NCBI GenBank assembly: GCA_033032865.1
Contig: JAWHQI010000001.1
Location: 1,324,001-1,388,000 of the forward strand
Direction of reading: 5' to 3'
DNA from: Dactylorhiza incarnata
Lineage: Eukaryota; Streptophyta; Magnoliopsida; Asparagales; Orchidaceae
Length of the DNA stretch: 64,000 bases
Shown here: piece by piece, positions 54,405 to 64,000 of the stretch
How positions within the stretch are numbered: position 1 is the stretch's first letter
How the letters are laid out: each line of letters begins with the position of its first letter
Made by a program: the position numbers and the translations under genes
Notes under the pieces: model-generated
The model's database searches: none
The model's input: the letters and a program-made list of their open reading frames with translations, nothing else
What the model was told of the DNA's origin: nothing

Positions 54405-56035
54405 CTGAAAATAAAATGACAATGTATCAGCCTTGTTGGGATCACAAAGTACTCATTTAACAAGCACAGATCTTGATACAGGTGCATGTATCTCAAAACC
54501 ATCAAAAAAGGTCAAAGTGACGCCCAATTTTACTTCAGAAAAATAAAATCATGGGATAAACCAAGACAGAGTGGCACAAAATTTAATAGTCAAATATCTC
54601 TATCGTCAATATGAATTCATTACATCATATCATCTCAATCGAACGACTCTTGAAACACCTGAATCGGCTTGGATGTCCGGGAACCAAATAGGTACTCCGG
54701 AGCTCTAGACAAGTCATCCCTTCCATGGTCACATGGGGGCATGGCTGTGACCTTCCTGCCCACCACACATCCATTGTTTCAGGCAGCAATCAGACCTTCG
54801 GATGGCTGTTACAGAATAAATGTTGAATTTAAGAGCAGTAATTGGGAATGAATGCAAGAAGAAGAAATGTAGCCATCTGCGCTAGAGCAATAAAGAAGAA
54901 TGAATGTTGGAATAAGGAGCAATAGACGTAGAGTCCTTAATGGTGGGAAAAAAGTAGGCGTGGTAATATAAACTTAAGACTGCGAATTTATTTCCTAAAG
55001 TAGTAGTTTATTTTTTTTCCTATGTAAGAAGGCATAGTACTAGAAATAGGAAAAAATGTAATCAAGTTTTCAGACAGTTAGCTGGGCAATGCAAGAATTT
55101 TTGTCACAAGTTTGTATCTCAGCCAAGTGTCAGACTAAGGAGAAATATTTCCCCTCTCGAGTGTTATCTCAAGATCCCTCGCTGACTACATCTCTAACAA
55201 TTTGGTTACTCATTGCTTGAGGCAAACTCTTTCTAAATGCCCACAACTTGATCTATGGCAGACTCCTCACATTTTGAAGAGTTGGAGAAGCCAGTGGCAG
55301 TCTTATCGTTCCTTGTGGGTCGCATCAAAGACTCCTTGGCCGAGGTCCTTGTGTTGGTGCTTGAGGTTCATTCTCACGCTACTTCCAAGGAAATTTCTCC
55401 TGCTCCTGTCCCACCCAAAACTGCTACTAAGGCCCCTCCAAGAGATAGGAACCAGTATTTTGGTCGGAAGTGGTCTTCTCCTCTTGAGTTAATCCGTCAT
55501 ATTAAATATCTTTGTATACACCATCATAAAGACTACCCCATGGGAATGAGCAATATTCAGCTTTTATTATTCGACTCTCACCATTTATCATGGTAACCTA
55601 GACAAAAACCTAGATGTGTGATTCCACAGCTCCTTCTCGAATGCTTTAACGGCCTGTTCTGCAACAAGCTCAATAGCATTGCTCGTAGCCCAACTCGGTG
55701 AATGGTGTCTTATTTTTATTGTTTCACGGACCGAAAATTTATACTGATCAAACTTTCAATGAGCTTTTGCAGAGTTTTTCACTGACCAACAGATTTCCAC
55801 AAATAGATCTAGATAGATTCTTCCAACGTCTCGATAATTTTCCACAAATTGATTGCTCCTTGACGAGCATATGATGTGTAATGACCCGCATAAGCTGTCA
55901 CAAATGAAAACATTGTTCCTTATCGGAGGTGGGGGTTAGCATAAAATAATTTAAATTTGAGCCAATCTAGAAATTATGTTGTGCAACATAAATATTGTTA
56001 TATCTACAAGAATGGACTGGCACACTGCAGAATGT
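54405..56035. other. Upstream sequence with an unrecognised 114-codon ORF
   Basis: No PUB N-terminal exon is visible. A plus-strand frame at 55255-55596 reads MADSSHFEELEKPVAVLSFL and continues through SLAEVLVLVLEVHSHATSKE, a Pro-rich piece and PLELIRHIKYLCIHHHKDYP. It starts with a helical, Leu/Val-rich stretch and ends at a stop after HHLSW. It has protein-like composition, but I do not recognise a family, and it may be a fragment of a repeat-borne gene. The rest holds nothing recognised. Confidence 0.25.
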
Positions 56036-58282
56036 TGATACGTATTGATGCGTATGTTGTCATGTGGTGCCTTTGTCCTCTAATGGGGCCTCAATCTATA
56101 TAAAGAACCCCTTAGGTAGTGAAAGTTATCTTTGAGTATTAGTCTTTAGATCTCCCGTTGGAGAGGGTTGTGTTATGGAGGACCCAGCCTCCAGGTGCTT
56201 GGAATGAGCTTGGGTGCTTGGCGAGAGCTTGTCTCTCAATTAGTCAATTGTATCTTTTATTTCATGCAATGCAAGCTTGTGTTCTTTGTTTTAAATCTTG
56301 ATACGGCTATCCCGTATCAATTGGTCCGACTTGCCGCTAAATTGCGGTTTCTGACGGAACCCTAATTTGGAACTTCCTCCCTCTCTAGCCGACTGGCTTT
56401 CCCTCTCGCACACGTCGACCACATTCACCCTTCTGTGTGAGCCGAGTCCCTGCGCGCTCGAGCTCCCTCCTCTTTCAGTCGCACAAAAAGGATCCTGTCT
56501 CCTTGCGTACAAACATCTGCCACTCAGCCGAACCCGATCCTCCCGGTTTCCGCTCGACGCCGCTCGATCCTGATCGCCTGCAATCATCGCACGGACACTG
56601 CACGTCATCTTCCGCTCGCGTGCCTCCTCCTTGTGTCCAGTCTGCATCCAGCGCATTGTCCCTTACTCCGCACAACCCAAATAGCCGACAACGCCTCCTG
56701 CACCCTTCCGGCGGACTCCAGCAACATCCAGTGGGCCGCCGCACTTTCCTCTGCTTCCCAATAGCCTCTAGCACCGCCTGCAACATTCCGACAGCCCTCT
56801 ACCACACCCAATTCAGCCCCTCCTGTTGCTCTCCACATCCTCCAGCCCAGGCTGCTGTCCAACCACCCCGACGCCATTTCAACGCCCGTCGACGCCCACC
56901 GACACACCCAATTCAGCCTTGTCTCCGTCATCTTCCCTTTCGCGCCTTCGTTCCATGCCCGTGACTCGCTCAATGGCCCTCCACGCCAACGAGAACGCCT
57001 TTGGTGACTCCCATAGCTTGGATCAACTTGAAGCGCGGCTTGATGATCTCACTCTCCTCCTTCGAGAGCTCGCAACCACAGCGGTAAACCGCCAACCGGC
57101 CCCTTCACCACTACCACTGCAACCCCTTCGGTCCGTCTGGACTACTTGTGGTTTCTCCACCCCGCGACAAACATCCACCCGGCCCATCTCCGTCGATCGA
57201 GATCCCTGTGTTCAACGACACGGAACCTCTCGGTTTCATCGCTTGCGCCGAACAGTTCTTCGATCTCCAGTCCACCCCCGCCAACCAGAAGGTTCCCCTG
57301 ACCACTATCTATATGGAGGGTTCGGCGCTCCATTGGGTGCGTTGGACGTGTCAACAAGTTCCAAACCTATCATGGCCCATGTTGAAGGAGGAACTCTTTC
57401 GTCACTGACTCACTATGACTCCCGACAGGCGGGCAAGGCCTACGAGCACCTCAGCTCTGTTCTCCAGTCTGACACTGTGGCGACTTACATTGAAGAGTTC
57501 ATCGAGGTCGCCACACATGTACCGGGTCTATCCCCTGGCCACTACCTGGGATACTTCCTTGGGGTCTCCAACACCACCTTTGGGCGCGCCTTTGGGTCCA
57601 CAATCAGGCGACTCTTTATTGCGACACGGAGTAAGCTCGTTGCATCGAAGAGGAACTTTACACCACCCAGTCGTCTTCCTCGACCCGACCACCTCACGAG
57701 ACGTTTCCGCCGAAATCTCTGATGCCTTCTTCCCGGGCGGATCACCTGCCCCCGCTGATAGGCTTGCCTCCTCTGACGCCAGCCCTGTCTCCACCGATGC
57801 CCCACCTACACTAGCACCCCGACGACCCCACTATTTATCTCACGAGCAGCGCCTCGAGCTTCGCCGAAGGGCCTTTGCTTCCGCAGCCAATAGCTATACT
57901 CTCCCACCCACGTCTGTGCTTTCAAAGACTTGTGTGTGCTGGTGGGCTCTGAAAATGACGGTCCTAAATACGGGGACTTGGACCACTTGACGCTTGCGGA
58001 TGACCCCTACATACCTCCACCTTGAGGACAAGGTGATTTTTTTCGAGAGGGGAGTGTTGATACATATGTTTTCATGTAGTGTCTTTGTCTTGTAGTAGGG
58101 CCTCCATCTATACAAGGATCCCCTTAGGTAGTGAGAGTTATTCTCTATTTGGAGAGGGGACTACTTTGGAGGACCAGGCTTCGGGTGCTTGGCGAGAGAT
58201 TGTCTCTCGATTGTACCTTTTATTTCATGCAATGCAAGCTCGTTTTCTTTGTTTTAGATCTTCATACGGCTAGCTCGTATCA
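56036..58282 (+). mobile_element. Gag-only Ty3/gypsy element with perfect 5-bp TSD
   Basis: LTRs at 56036-56319 (TGATACGTATTG to CCCGTATCA) and 58058-58282 (TGATACATATG to CTCGTATCA) share most sequence, including TTTCATGCAATGCAAGC. AATGT flanks both sides (56031-56035 and 58283-58287). A purine tract, CGAGAGGGGAGTG, precedes the 3' LTR. The internal part holds gag but no protease, reverse transcriptase or integrase, so it must have moved with help from another element. The sequence after the 5' LTR (ATTGGTCCGACTTGCC) is the likely primer site, though I cannot name the tRNA. Confidence 0.9.
56955..57990 (+). pseudogene. Ty3/gypsy gag, frameshifted
   Basis: Starting MPVTRSMALHANENAFGDSH, the frame has a helical LDQLEARLDDLTLLLRELAT region. 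A shift near 57150 leads to SIEIPVFNDTEPLGFIACAE, QFFDLQSTPANQKVPLTTIY and MEGSALHWVRW (gag capsid core). A stop near 57407 and another shift give SDTVATYIEEFIEVATHVPG and LSPGHYLGYFLGV. A last frame has LSHEQRLELRRRAFASA, where the knuckle region would begin. The order is right for a gypsy gag, but at least three frame breaks occur. The 5' leader (56370-56950) is C-rich. Confidence 0.8.
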
Positions 58283-58448
58283 AATGTAAAGAGAAGTAAA
58301 CTATCAGTAATATTAAAACAGTTGTACATTACAACATAGTACATATATATATGGGCATTTACCGGGACCTCCCCTCTAAGTTTGCAAAATTACAGATTGC
58401 ACCCCTCTTAATAATGAAATTACAAAAACCTCCCCTCAATGTTACAAA

Positions 58449-58588
58449 ACATAACATTTACCTCCCCTGAAGTTCACATTTCATAACATTCATGCACAAA
58501 AATACCCCCTTCGGAGTACATTTTCAACGGGGGTATTTTGTGCATGGATGTTATGAAATATGAACTTTAGGGGAGGTAAATGTTATGT
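58449..58588. mobile_element. Foldback/MITE hairpin, second family member
   Basis: ACATAACATTTACCTCCCCT and following bases pair with AGGGGAGGTAAATGTTATGT. The inner arms TTTCATAACATTCATGCACA and ATACCCCC pair with GGGGGTATT and TGTGCATGGATGTTATGAAA. Arms are about 60 bp, loop about 19 nt. The outer sequence GGGCATTTACCGGGACCTCC at 58352 may be one end of a larger element. It shares ATTTCATAACAT and ATGCACAAAA words with 26421-26552. Confidence 0.8.
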
Positions 58589-58692
58589 TCTATAATATAT
58601 ATATGTATATATATGTATATATTTATATATATATGTATATATATGTACATGTACATATATGTATATGTATATGTATATATATATGCCCTTGA
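58589..58692. repeat. TATATG/TACATA microsatellite
   Basis: A run of TATATATG, GTATATATAT and ACATGTACAT words about 100 bp long directly follows the foldback hairpin. Confidence 0.85.
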
Positions 58693-58758
58693 ATATACAA
58701 TACAAAAGTAGGGCATTATGATACATCCATAACATACTAGACTCTACCACCACTGTGA

Positions 58759-58931
58759 CTAAACTACACGAGCCCCAAGTCCATCACTTTGAGCCTCCCT
58801 TCTCTTGTTGCATTCATCTATCTTCTCTAGAGCTTTCGTGATGACCTTAACCCAAAGCCGATATTTTTGTTCCTTCATTTGTCGTCGCCTTCGTCTGATT
58901 ATTAGTAATTTCTTCTCTCTTTTGCTGGTCC
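58759..58931 (-). CDS. Possible terminal exon of an unrecognised gene
   Basis: After a candidate acceptor (CATTTTTAG|GACC at 58932/58931), 57 codons stay open: TSKREKKLLIIRRRRRQMKE, QKYRLWVKVITKALEKIDEC and NKRREAQSDGLGARVV, then a stop. It is strongly basic and helix-prone and looks more like a real protein end than chance. I cannot name a family, and no partner exon was found. It could be a host exon, a captured gene fragment or chance. Confidence 0.25.
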
Positions 58932-60617
58932 TAAAAATGTTTTGATATAAAAGAGTCAGTCATAATGACCAAGTGAGATTTTACCTCTTTACTCACTTGT
59001 AAAATCAAAGAAATGTTAGTATTAAACCATATAAGAAATGTACAGAAATGAAGCATATATGTAATAAAATAAAAAATAAGAAATAAGCATTGATCTTCAA
59101 TTCGGAACTATCATTAACATAGTATTTCATTATGTTCATTATAAAGTGTCCTCATAGGTTTCACTACATAGGGTAAGAGCATGCATTCATCTAATTCTAA
59201 ACCTTATTAGTAACTTTTTTAACTTTCATTTTATTTCAATCATTTGACAAGTTTAAGGATAACTTAATCTTTTCTTTTCATATACCCATTTTTTGGTGTT
59301 TTAACATAGTCAAATCATATTGGTTGAAGGCTGTCAATTAAGCATGGAGTCCCTATGAGACACTTGAACCAAAGTATTATCATCATATCGATTCAGGGCT
59401 ATTGAACAAGTATGGAGTCTCTATGGGACACCTAAATCTACGTCTCATCATATGCAAATAGTTCATACCCACCTTGCAAGGGATATGACGTAGGACGAAT
59501 CTATAGGCGGCGGATAAACGATGCCCTAACCCTACATGCGACGTTAAGACTCATGCAATGAATGTGATGAGACCTAAACTCCGTCTATAGTAGGGTAGGG
59601 TACATGTGAGCACAACTACACTTGCAACTTAATGTGGCATGTGTAGGATAACTCGAATTCTTATGACTAAATACAACACATGTAATGACCGGAGGAGTAA
59701 TCAAGTCAAGTAATAAAATAATAAGTCGCAAGTAAATAAATTCAACACAAGGCAAAATTATTTCTTTAGGGCAAAACAAGCTTCGGTTTTCCTCCTCGTG
59801 GAGGGCCAAAACCAAGAGCATGTGACGAATTGATCCTGCAAATCACAAGAATAATCCAAAACAAACAACCACAATCCAAGGGATCCAAACAAGTATAAGA
59901 TCACAACAATATTTTAATAATGAAAACAAGAGTCCATACAACAATAAAATACTCACAAAAGTATTGGGGCTGCCGAGGTGAGGAGATTCAGTGATGTATG
60001 GCACAATATAGACGATCCGGCGGGGAACAAGGGGATGAAATGACTGGACTGCAGCTGGATCTGACTGGTTGGGATGGGATTAGGATTGTAGGGCAGAGAT
60101 CTGAAGGCTGGTAGCTTCTTGGAGCTTCACAGGGGGCGGCAGTGGGATTGGGGTGGTGTTGGGACTGTGGAGGAGGGAGAAAAGAGGGGTTGGCGGGCTA
60201 ATGGGGGCTTGGAGAGGCATCTGTATGCAGGGAGAGGGAGTGGTGGAGGGCTTGGGGCAGTTTGGAGGTGGCGGCAAGGGGGATGGGTGAAGGAACAAGG
60301 AGGGCAGATCACGGATCTGCCTCCTGGGCATGGAAACAGTGGGGAAAATTTTGGATCTGGGCTTGCTGGGCAGAAAACAAGGTAAGGGGGCGGCTGGACC
60401 TTGGGGGGACTTTGGAGGTGGCGACTAGAGTTATGGCTTATGGGAGGATGAAAATGAAGGTTATAGATAGATAATACCTTGGGGAGGAAGAAAACCACCT
60501 AGAAGTCGTCACTTATGGCCTCACGGAGTCTTCACCGTGAGGGGATTGCCGGTTTATGGGAATGATCTCTCCAAAATTTGCAATAGCCTCCAAGAAGCCT
60601 CTATACTCTTATTTATA
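58932..60617. other. Noncoding, probably 3' LTR of a minus-strand gypsy element
   Basis: This follows a gypsy integrase end on the minus strand, so LTR or 3' UTR is expected here. A minus-strand TATA-like AATATAAATAAGAG lies near 60620. G-rich 60100-60430 gives a Pro-rich minus frame that I regard as chance. No LTR pair could be established by eye. Confidence 0.35.
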
Positions 60618-61333
60618 TTAAAACAACATTAGGGCATCCATTACATCAACGGCTATGATTGTGCTGTCTGGCGTGATTATGCATGCGTGGACCACAATAT
60701 CAATAATGCTCGCAAGAATCCACTGATGTGTTGGTAGTCCCGGTGCGATCACTAGTGCAGACGGTGGAGCCATGGACGACTGGCTCAAAGGCAAGTAGGG
60801 CTGAAGAGTGGAATGGGTGCGGGACTGAGGATGTGGAGGTGTAGGCTCAAAAGGATGTGGAGATGTAGACTCAAGAAGATCTCCATGAAACGAGTCCACA
60901 TACTCGTGAGGCTTGTAGTATAGCGTCAGGTCCTCAACATTAAATACGGGATGGATACTCATGTTCGTAGGGATATCAAGATCATAAGTATTTGCTCTGA
61001 TCCTTCTCATGATTGTGTAGGGATCCATTCGCCTAACGCTAAAACTTTTAGCAGGCCCCCGAAGGACCCTCACAGTGCGGATTCTCACCATCACCTGCTT
61101 GCCTTCATGAAATATTTGTTATTGTCAGTGAACATCTGCATGCGATTTAGAAGATTTATTACCAGTATTGATCATCCGCCAGACCGACTCATGAAACACA
61201 TGCAAACGATGAACAAACGACTCAGCAGACACATGCAAATGAAGATCAAACAACTCAACGGACTCATGCAAATGATGCAAATGAAACACGACAGACACGA
61301 CGCGCTCTCTAGGGGCAATCTGACAATGACCTG
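60618..61333 (-). pseudogene. Ty3/gypsy integrase C-terminus and pol end
   Basis: The minus strand from about 61333 reads IAPRERVV, then HLHHLHESVELFDLHLHVSA and ESFVHRLHVFHESVWRMINT, then (after stops near 61120) IFHEGKQVMVRIRTVRVLRG, PAKSFSVRRMDPYTIMRRIR, ANTYDLDIPTNMSIHPVFNV and EDLTLYYKP. That is the end of gypsy integrase: the LHxxI helix, the EGxxVMVRIR strand, and the NAY-x-DLP-x-MxIxxxFNVEDL tail, as in chromoviruses without a C-terminal chromodomain. The LHxxHES phrase appears duplicated. A Pro-rich extension follows to 60618. Confidence 0.75.
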
Positions 61334-63396
61334 AAAATCTCTAAAATGAGGTGGCATATCAGGAGGCTCTTTGGGTGGAATGTACAAGTATTCGTCGAGT
61401 GGGCAACGAATACCTAAGTAACTTCTTAAGACATTGGTAGTGAGTGTGGAATCATGATATGCCAAATATCTCCTAAGGGATGCAAATCATCAGGAGGCTC
61501 ACCGGGTGGTCAATAGAAAAATTCGGCGTGAATGACGCCTCACCCGAAGGAACATCGTAGATGGTGACAAAAGAGCGCAACGCAAGGGTGTGATGGGTAC
61601 CTCTCAAATGATAAAGCCCGTCAGGTGGCTCACCAGGAGGTGTATATGAAAAGTCATCACGTGCATGATGATCACTAGTGCATGATGATCACTAGTGTAA
61701 AGACACAAACTATCCATGATAGAGTGAATGCATTTTGGGAGGGGAAGCTTCTCAAATGAGACTCTTTGAGACTTAATTCTAAGGAGGTCAACAATGTCAG
61801 GATGGCCCTCCAAGAGGAAAGCACCAATAACGGTAGTGTCCATCAATATGGTCATGATCCTCCAAATGAGTATCGTCGAAAGAGGTGATGTCCCCAAAAA
61901 TGGGTGAGACAACCACTAAGAGATCGACACTAGGCTCACGACTCTCGGTCGTGATGCGGCTCGAGACAATGCTAAGGGGAGAGTGGGAAGAGCCTATACT
62001 CAAGTGTGGGTGACATAGGGTAAAGCTCTAAATGAAAACTAAGGTTAGATGCAAATGCAATGACCAGCGAATTCAATCTTGCAAAATAACACGTATGAAC
62101 TATATAACATGATTTCACAGCAATTGAATTAAAAGCATTTAAAAATAAGGAAACAAAGAGAAGAGTATGAGCACGAGAGTGCACGAAATCAAATACTATT
62201 TAAATGAGAAATCACAGACCAAAATGACTGAAACAAGATTTACAAACGACTATCTCTGCAAGTAGAGAACAAACACAAGACCCAATGCTTAAAGAAATAA
62301 TAACACACCTTGAATTTGCAATATACTGGAAGGGGAGGGCTTTTTGGAAGGCAAGTCACGTGCCGGGCCTGATTTAGGACTTCAAGAGCAGGGCCCGACT
62401 GTTGGACAGCGACGGCAGCGGCTGGAATGACCTTGGAGAGCCGGGAATTGGGCCAAGGAAGCAGCAATCGGCAAAAGTGCTGCTGAAAAATGGCTGTCCG
62501 GGGAACAGGACAGCAGCCAGGGCGCGCAGGGAGGCGGTTTTGGCAGCTGGCAGCAATCTCCCTGGTGGCAGAGGGCTGTAAGGGGGTTTCAGAACCCTGG
62601 CAGGAAGGGATAGGTGGCCCCACGTGAAGGGAAAGGCAGAGTAAGGGGCTGGGAGTTGGTGTGGCTGGGAGGGAGATTGGGGGTTGGTTTTAGAGGGTAA
62701 CGTGAATGGCAGTTGGATAAAGGAATAAGAAGAGGTGGATTTTTAATTATATGGGGGAGGGGGGAATGTGGATCAACGTGAAGTTGGATAAGGGGAAAGG
62801 AGGAGAGGTTTGGCTGTGCGGTGGAAGTGGGGAAAGTGGGCTAATTTTTTAGGAGAAGTTTGGGTGGCTCCACAAGAAGTATAGGGGAGAAAATAATGGG
62901 GGGAGGCCGGCTGCTATGAATGGCGAGAATGAGAGAGGGGTGTGTGTTGATTTTAGGAGTTAATTCCTAAAATCTAGGAGAGTGGAAGTAGTAGGGGTAA
63001 TGGGGCAGTTATGGAAGTGGTTATGGGTGGTGGTGGTTGCCGGCAGGGTGGAGGTTGGTGGTGGTCGGAGGTGGCTGCCGGTGGTGGTGGTGGACGCCGG
63101 AAATGTTTACATTTCCGGCGAGAAATGTAAAGTGATAGGAAAACGATGGAGAAGAGTGGAGGATCACCGGAGACGTTTTCCGATGATCGCCGGAGATGAA
63201 AATTGGGGATAAAGGGCTGTTTTTGGATTTTTGTAGGGCTGATTTTGTGGGACTTGGCTAGTGGAGAGGGAGGTGTGCTTGGGGAGGAGGAGGGGGTGGT
63301 GGCTCCACGGCAAAAAATAATGGGGGAGTTGGAGGTGGTAGGTTGCTACTAGCAGAGGAGGTAAATGGCTTAGGCCGGCTGCTGCTTGTGGAGGAT
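61334..63396. other. Noncoding or heavily decayed retroelement sequence
   Basis: A phrase TCAGGAGGCTCACCGGGTGG recurs in changed form near 61358, 61492 and 61622, encoding PPGEPPD on the minus strand, so part may be a degenerate coding repeat. A 17-18 bp duplication, CATGATGATCACTAGTG, lies near 61664-61697. From 62300 the sequence is G-rich on the plus strand with no recognisable frame. Confidence 0.35.
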
Positions 63397-63419
63397 GGGG
63401 GGGGGGGGGGGGGGGGGGG
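63397..63419. repeat. Poly-G tract, 23 bp
   Basis: A run of 23 G inside a G-rich plus-strand region. It is a candidate quadruplex or an assembly weak point. Confidence 0.8.
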
Positions 63420-64000
63420 TATGGCCGGTTGCTGCTTTGTGGAGGAGGGTTATGAGGCCTAGGCAGAGTCTAGGAAGAGATATTGGGAGTGGTTGGCTGT
63501 CTATTTAGGGAGGGGATGGCCGCTGGAAAACTGGTGGAGTATGGCCGGCCAAGTGTGGAGGGGATTCCAAGCTTCACGCTCGGGGTCGGCTTCGGCACCG
63601 AAATGACCAAAGGAAGGCTTCAATGCTTCAATCCTTCAAAGCCCAAAATGAGAGCACTCGCCCTCTATTTATAGACTCTAAGGGGCAACATACACGGCTA
63701 TCATTGATCGATCGTCCCGACTCAAAAAATGCACAAAATACCGCTCGAAATAAAAAATGACAAGAAATAAAAATACTATGATTGGCGAGCCGCTCGCGAT
63801 GAGCGGTCCCGATCGTAACTGCACACGAGGTCATCGTGAGTAGACCTGAACGGGTCGGGCGGGCTGCTCCCCATCAATGGGTCAATCGGTATAATGTCGA
63901 GGACTGGATCTCTAGCCAAAGGGGACACTAGGTCTAAGTGAGGTGCGGAGGATGGATATGCCATCACAGTGTCACTGGGCCGCTCGTCCTCACCCTCGTG
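63420..64000. other. Noncoding end of window with a minus-strand TATA box
   Basis: The minus strand reads GAGTCTATAAATAGAGGGCG at about 63680-63661, a good plant TATA box that would fire toward lower coordinates, fitting an LTR promoter of the minus-strand gypsy element. No gene was recognised. Confidence 0.4.

Noticed and set aside
56437..56964. Pro/Ser-rich ORF preceding gypsy gag
   Set aside because: A C-rich leader between the LTR and gag; no domain, and it overlaps equally open frames.
60080..60498. Proline-rich ORFs, possibly a cell-wall protein
   Set aside because: They lie in G-rich noncoding DNA, lack a signal peptide or repeat unit, and overlap other open frames.

Overview
This is plant nuclear DNA, AT-rich and dominated by transposable elements. 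The retroelement lineages (Sirevirus-type Ty1/copia, Ty3/gypsy, a tRNA-Asp-primed LTR element), the hAT, CACTA-like and Tourist-like DNA elements, and one spliced plant U-box/ARM gene all point to an angiosperm. I cannot name the species from the sequence.

The host gene runs on the minus strand. Three exons of a PUB45/PUB6/PUB7-type U-box E3 ubiquitin ligase can be joined with correct splice phase: 54404-54297, 28777-27681 and 26310-25518. The two outer exons fit the family without a gap, so the intron between them is about 25.5 kb and holds most of the mobile DNA of the central window. The N-terminal exon was not found and probably lies beyond 54.4 kb or outside the window.

1-9.4 kb: an LTR-like tract with tandem repeats and hairpins; the 3' half of a minus-strand Sirevirus (RT/RNase H plus env-like gene); a plus-strand Ty3/gypsy gag-protease remnant; a CACTA miniature element. 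9.4-15.5 kb: a minus-strand LTR element with a tRNA-Asp-type primer site, an acidic gag-like ORF and two unequal LTRs. 15.5-24.2 kb: a chimeric minus-strand Sirevirus with two unrelated LTRs and a fused protease/env-like ORF; a GC-rich hAT miniature element sits in one LTR. 25.1-28.8 kb: the 3' part of the PUB gene.

29.2-46.1 kb: a plus-strand Sirevirus with gag, pol, multiple PPT-like motifs and paired LTRs. Its 5' LTR is split by a 7.2-kb DNA element carrying two decayed genes, a Transposase_24-Ulp1 gene and a BED/hAT transposase gene, framed by palindromic repeat arrays and then by GCCTAGGCG-type ends. 46.2-54.0 kb: a decayed gypsy element split by a hAT element (which holds a LINE tail), then an LTR-like tract split by a tiny copia derivative. 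54.3-54.4 kb: PUB exon. 56.0-58.3 kb: a gag-only gypsy element with perfect target-site duplication. 58.3-64.0 kb: a foldback element, a microsatellite, a gypsy integrase tail and long G-rich noncoding sequence.

Almost every transposon ORF is broken; the PUB exons are open. The most unusual structure is the two-gene composite DNA transposon at 30.2-37.4 kb.
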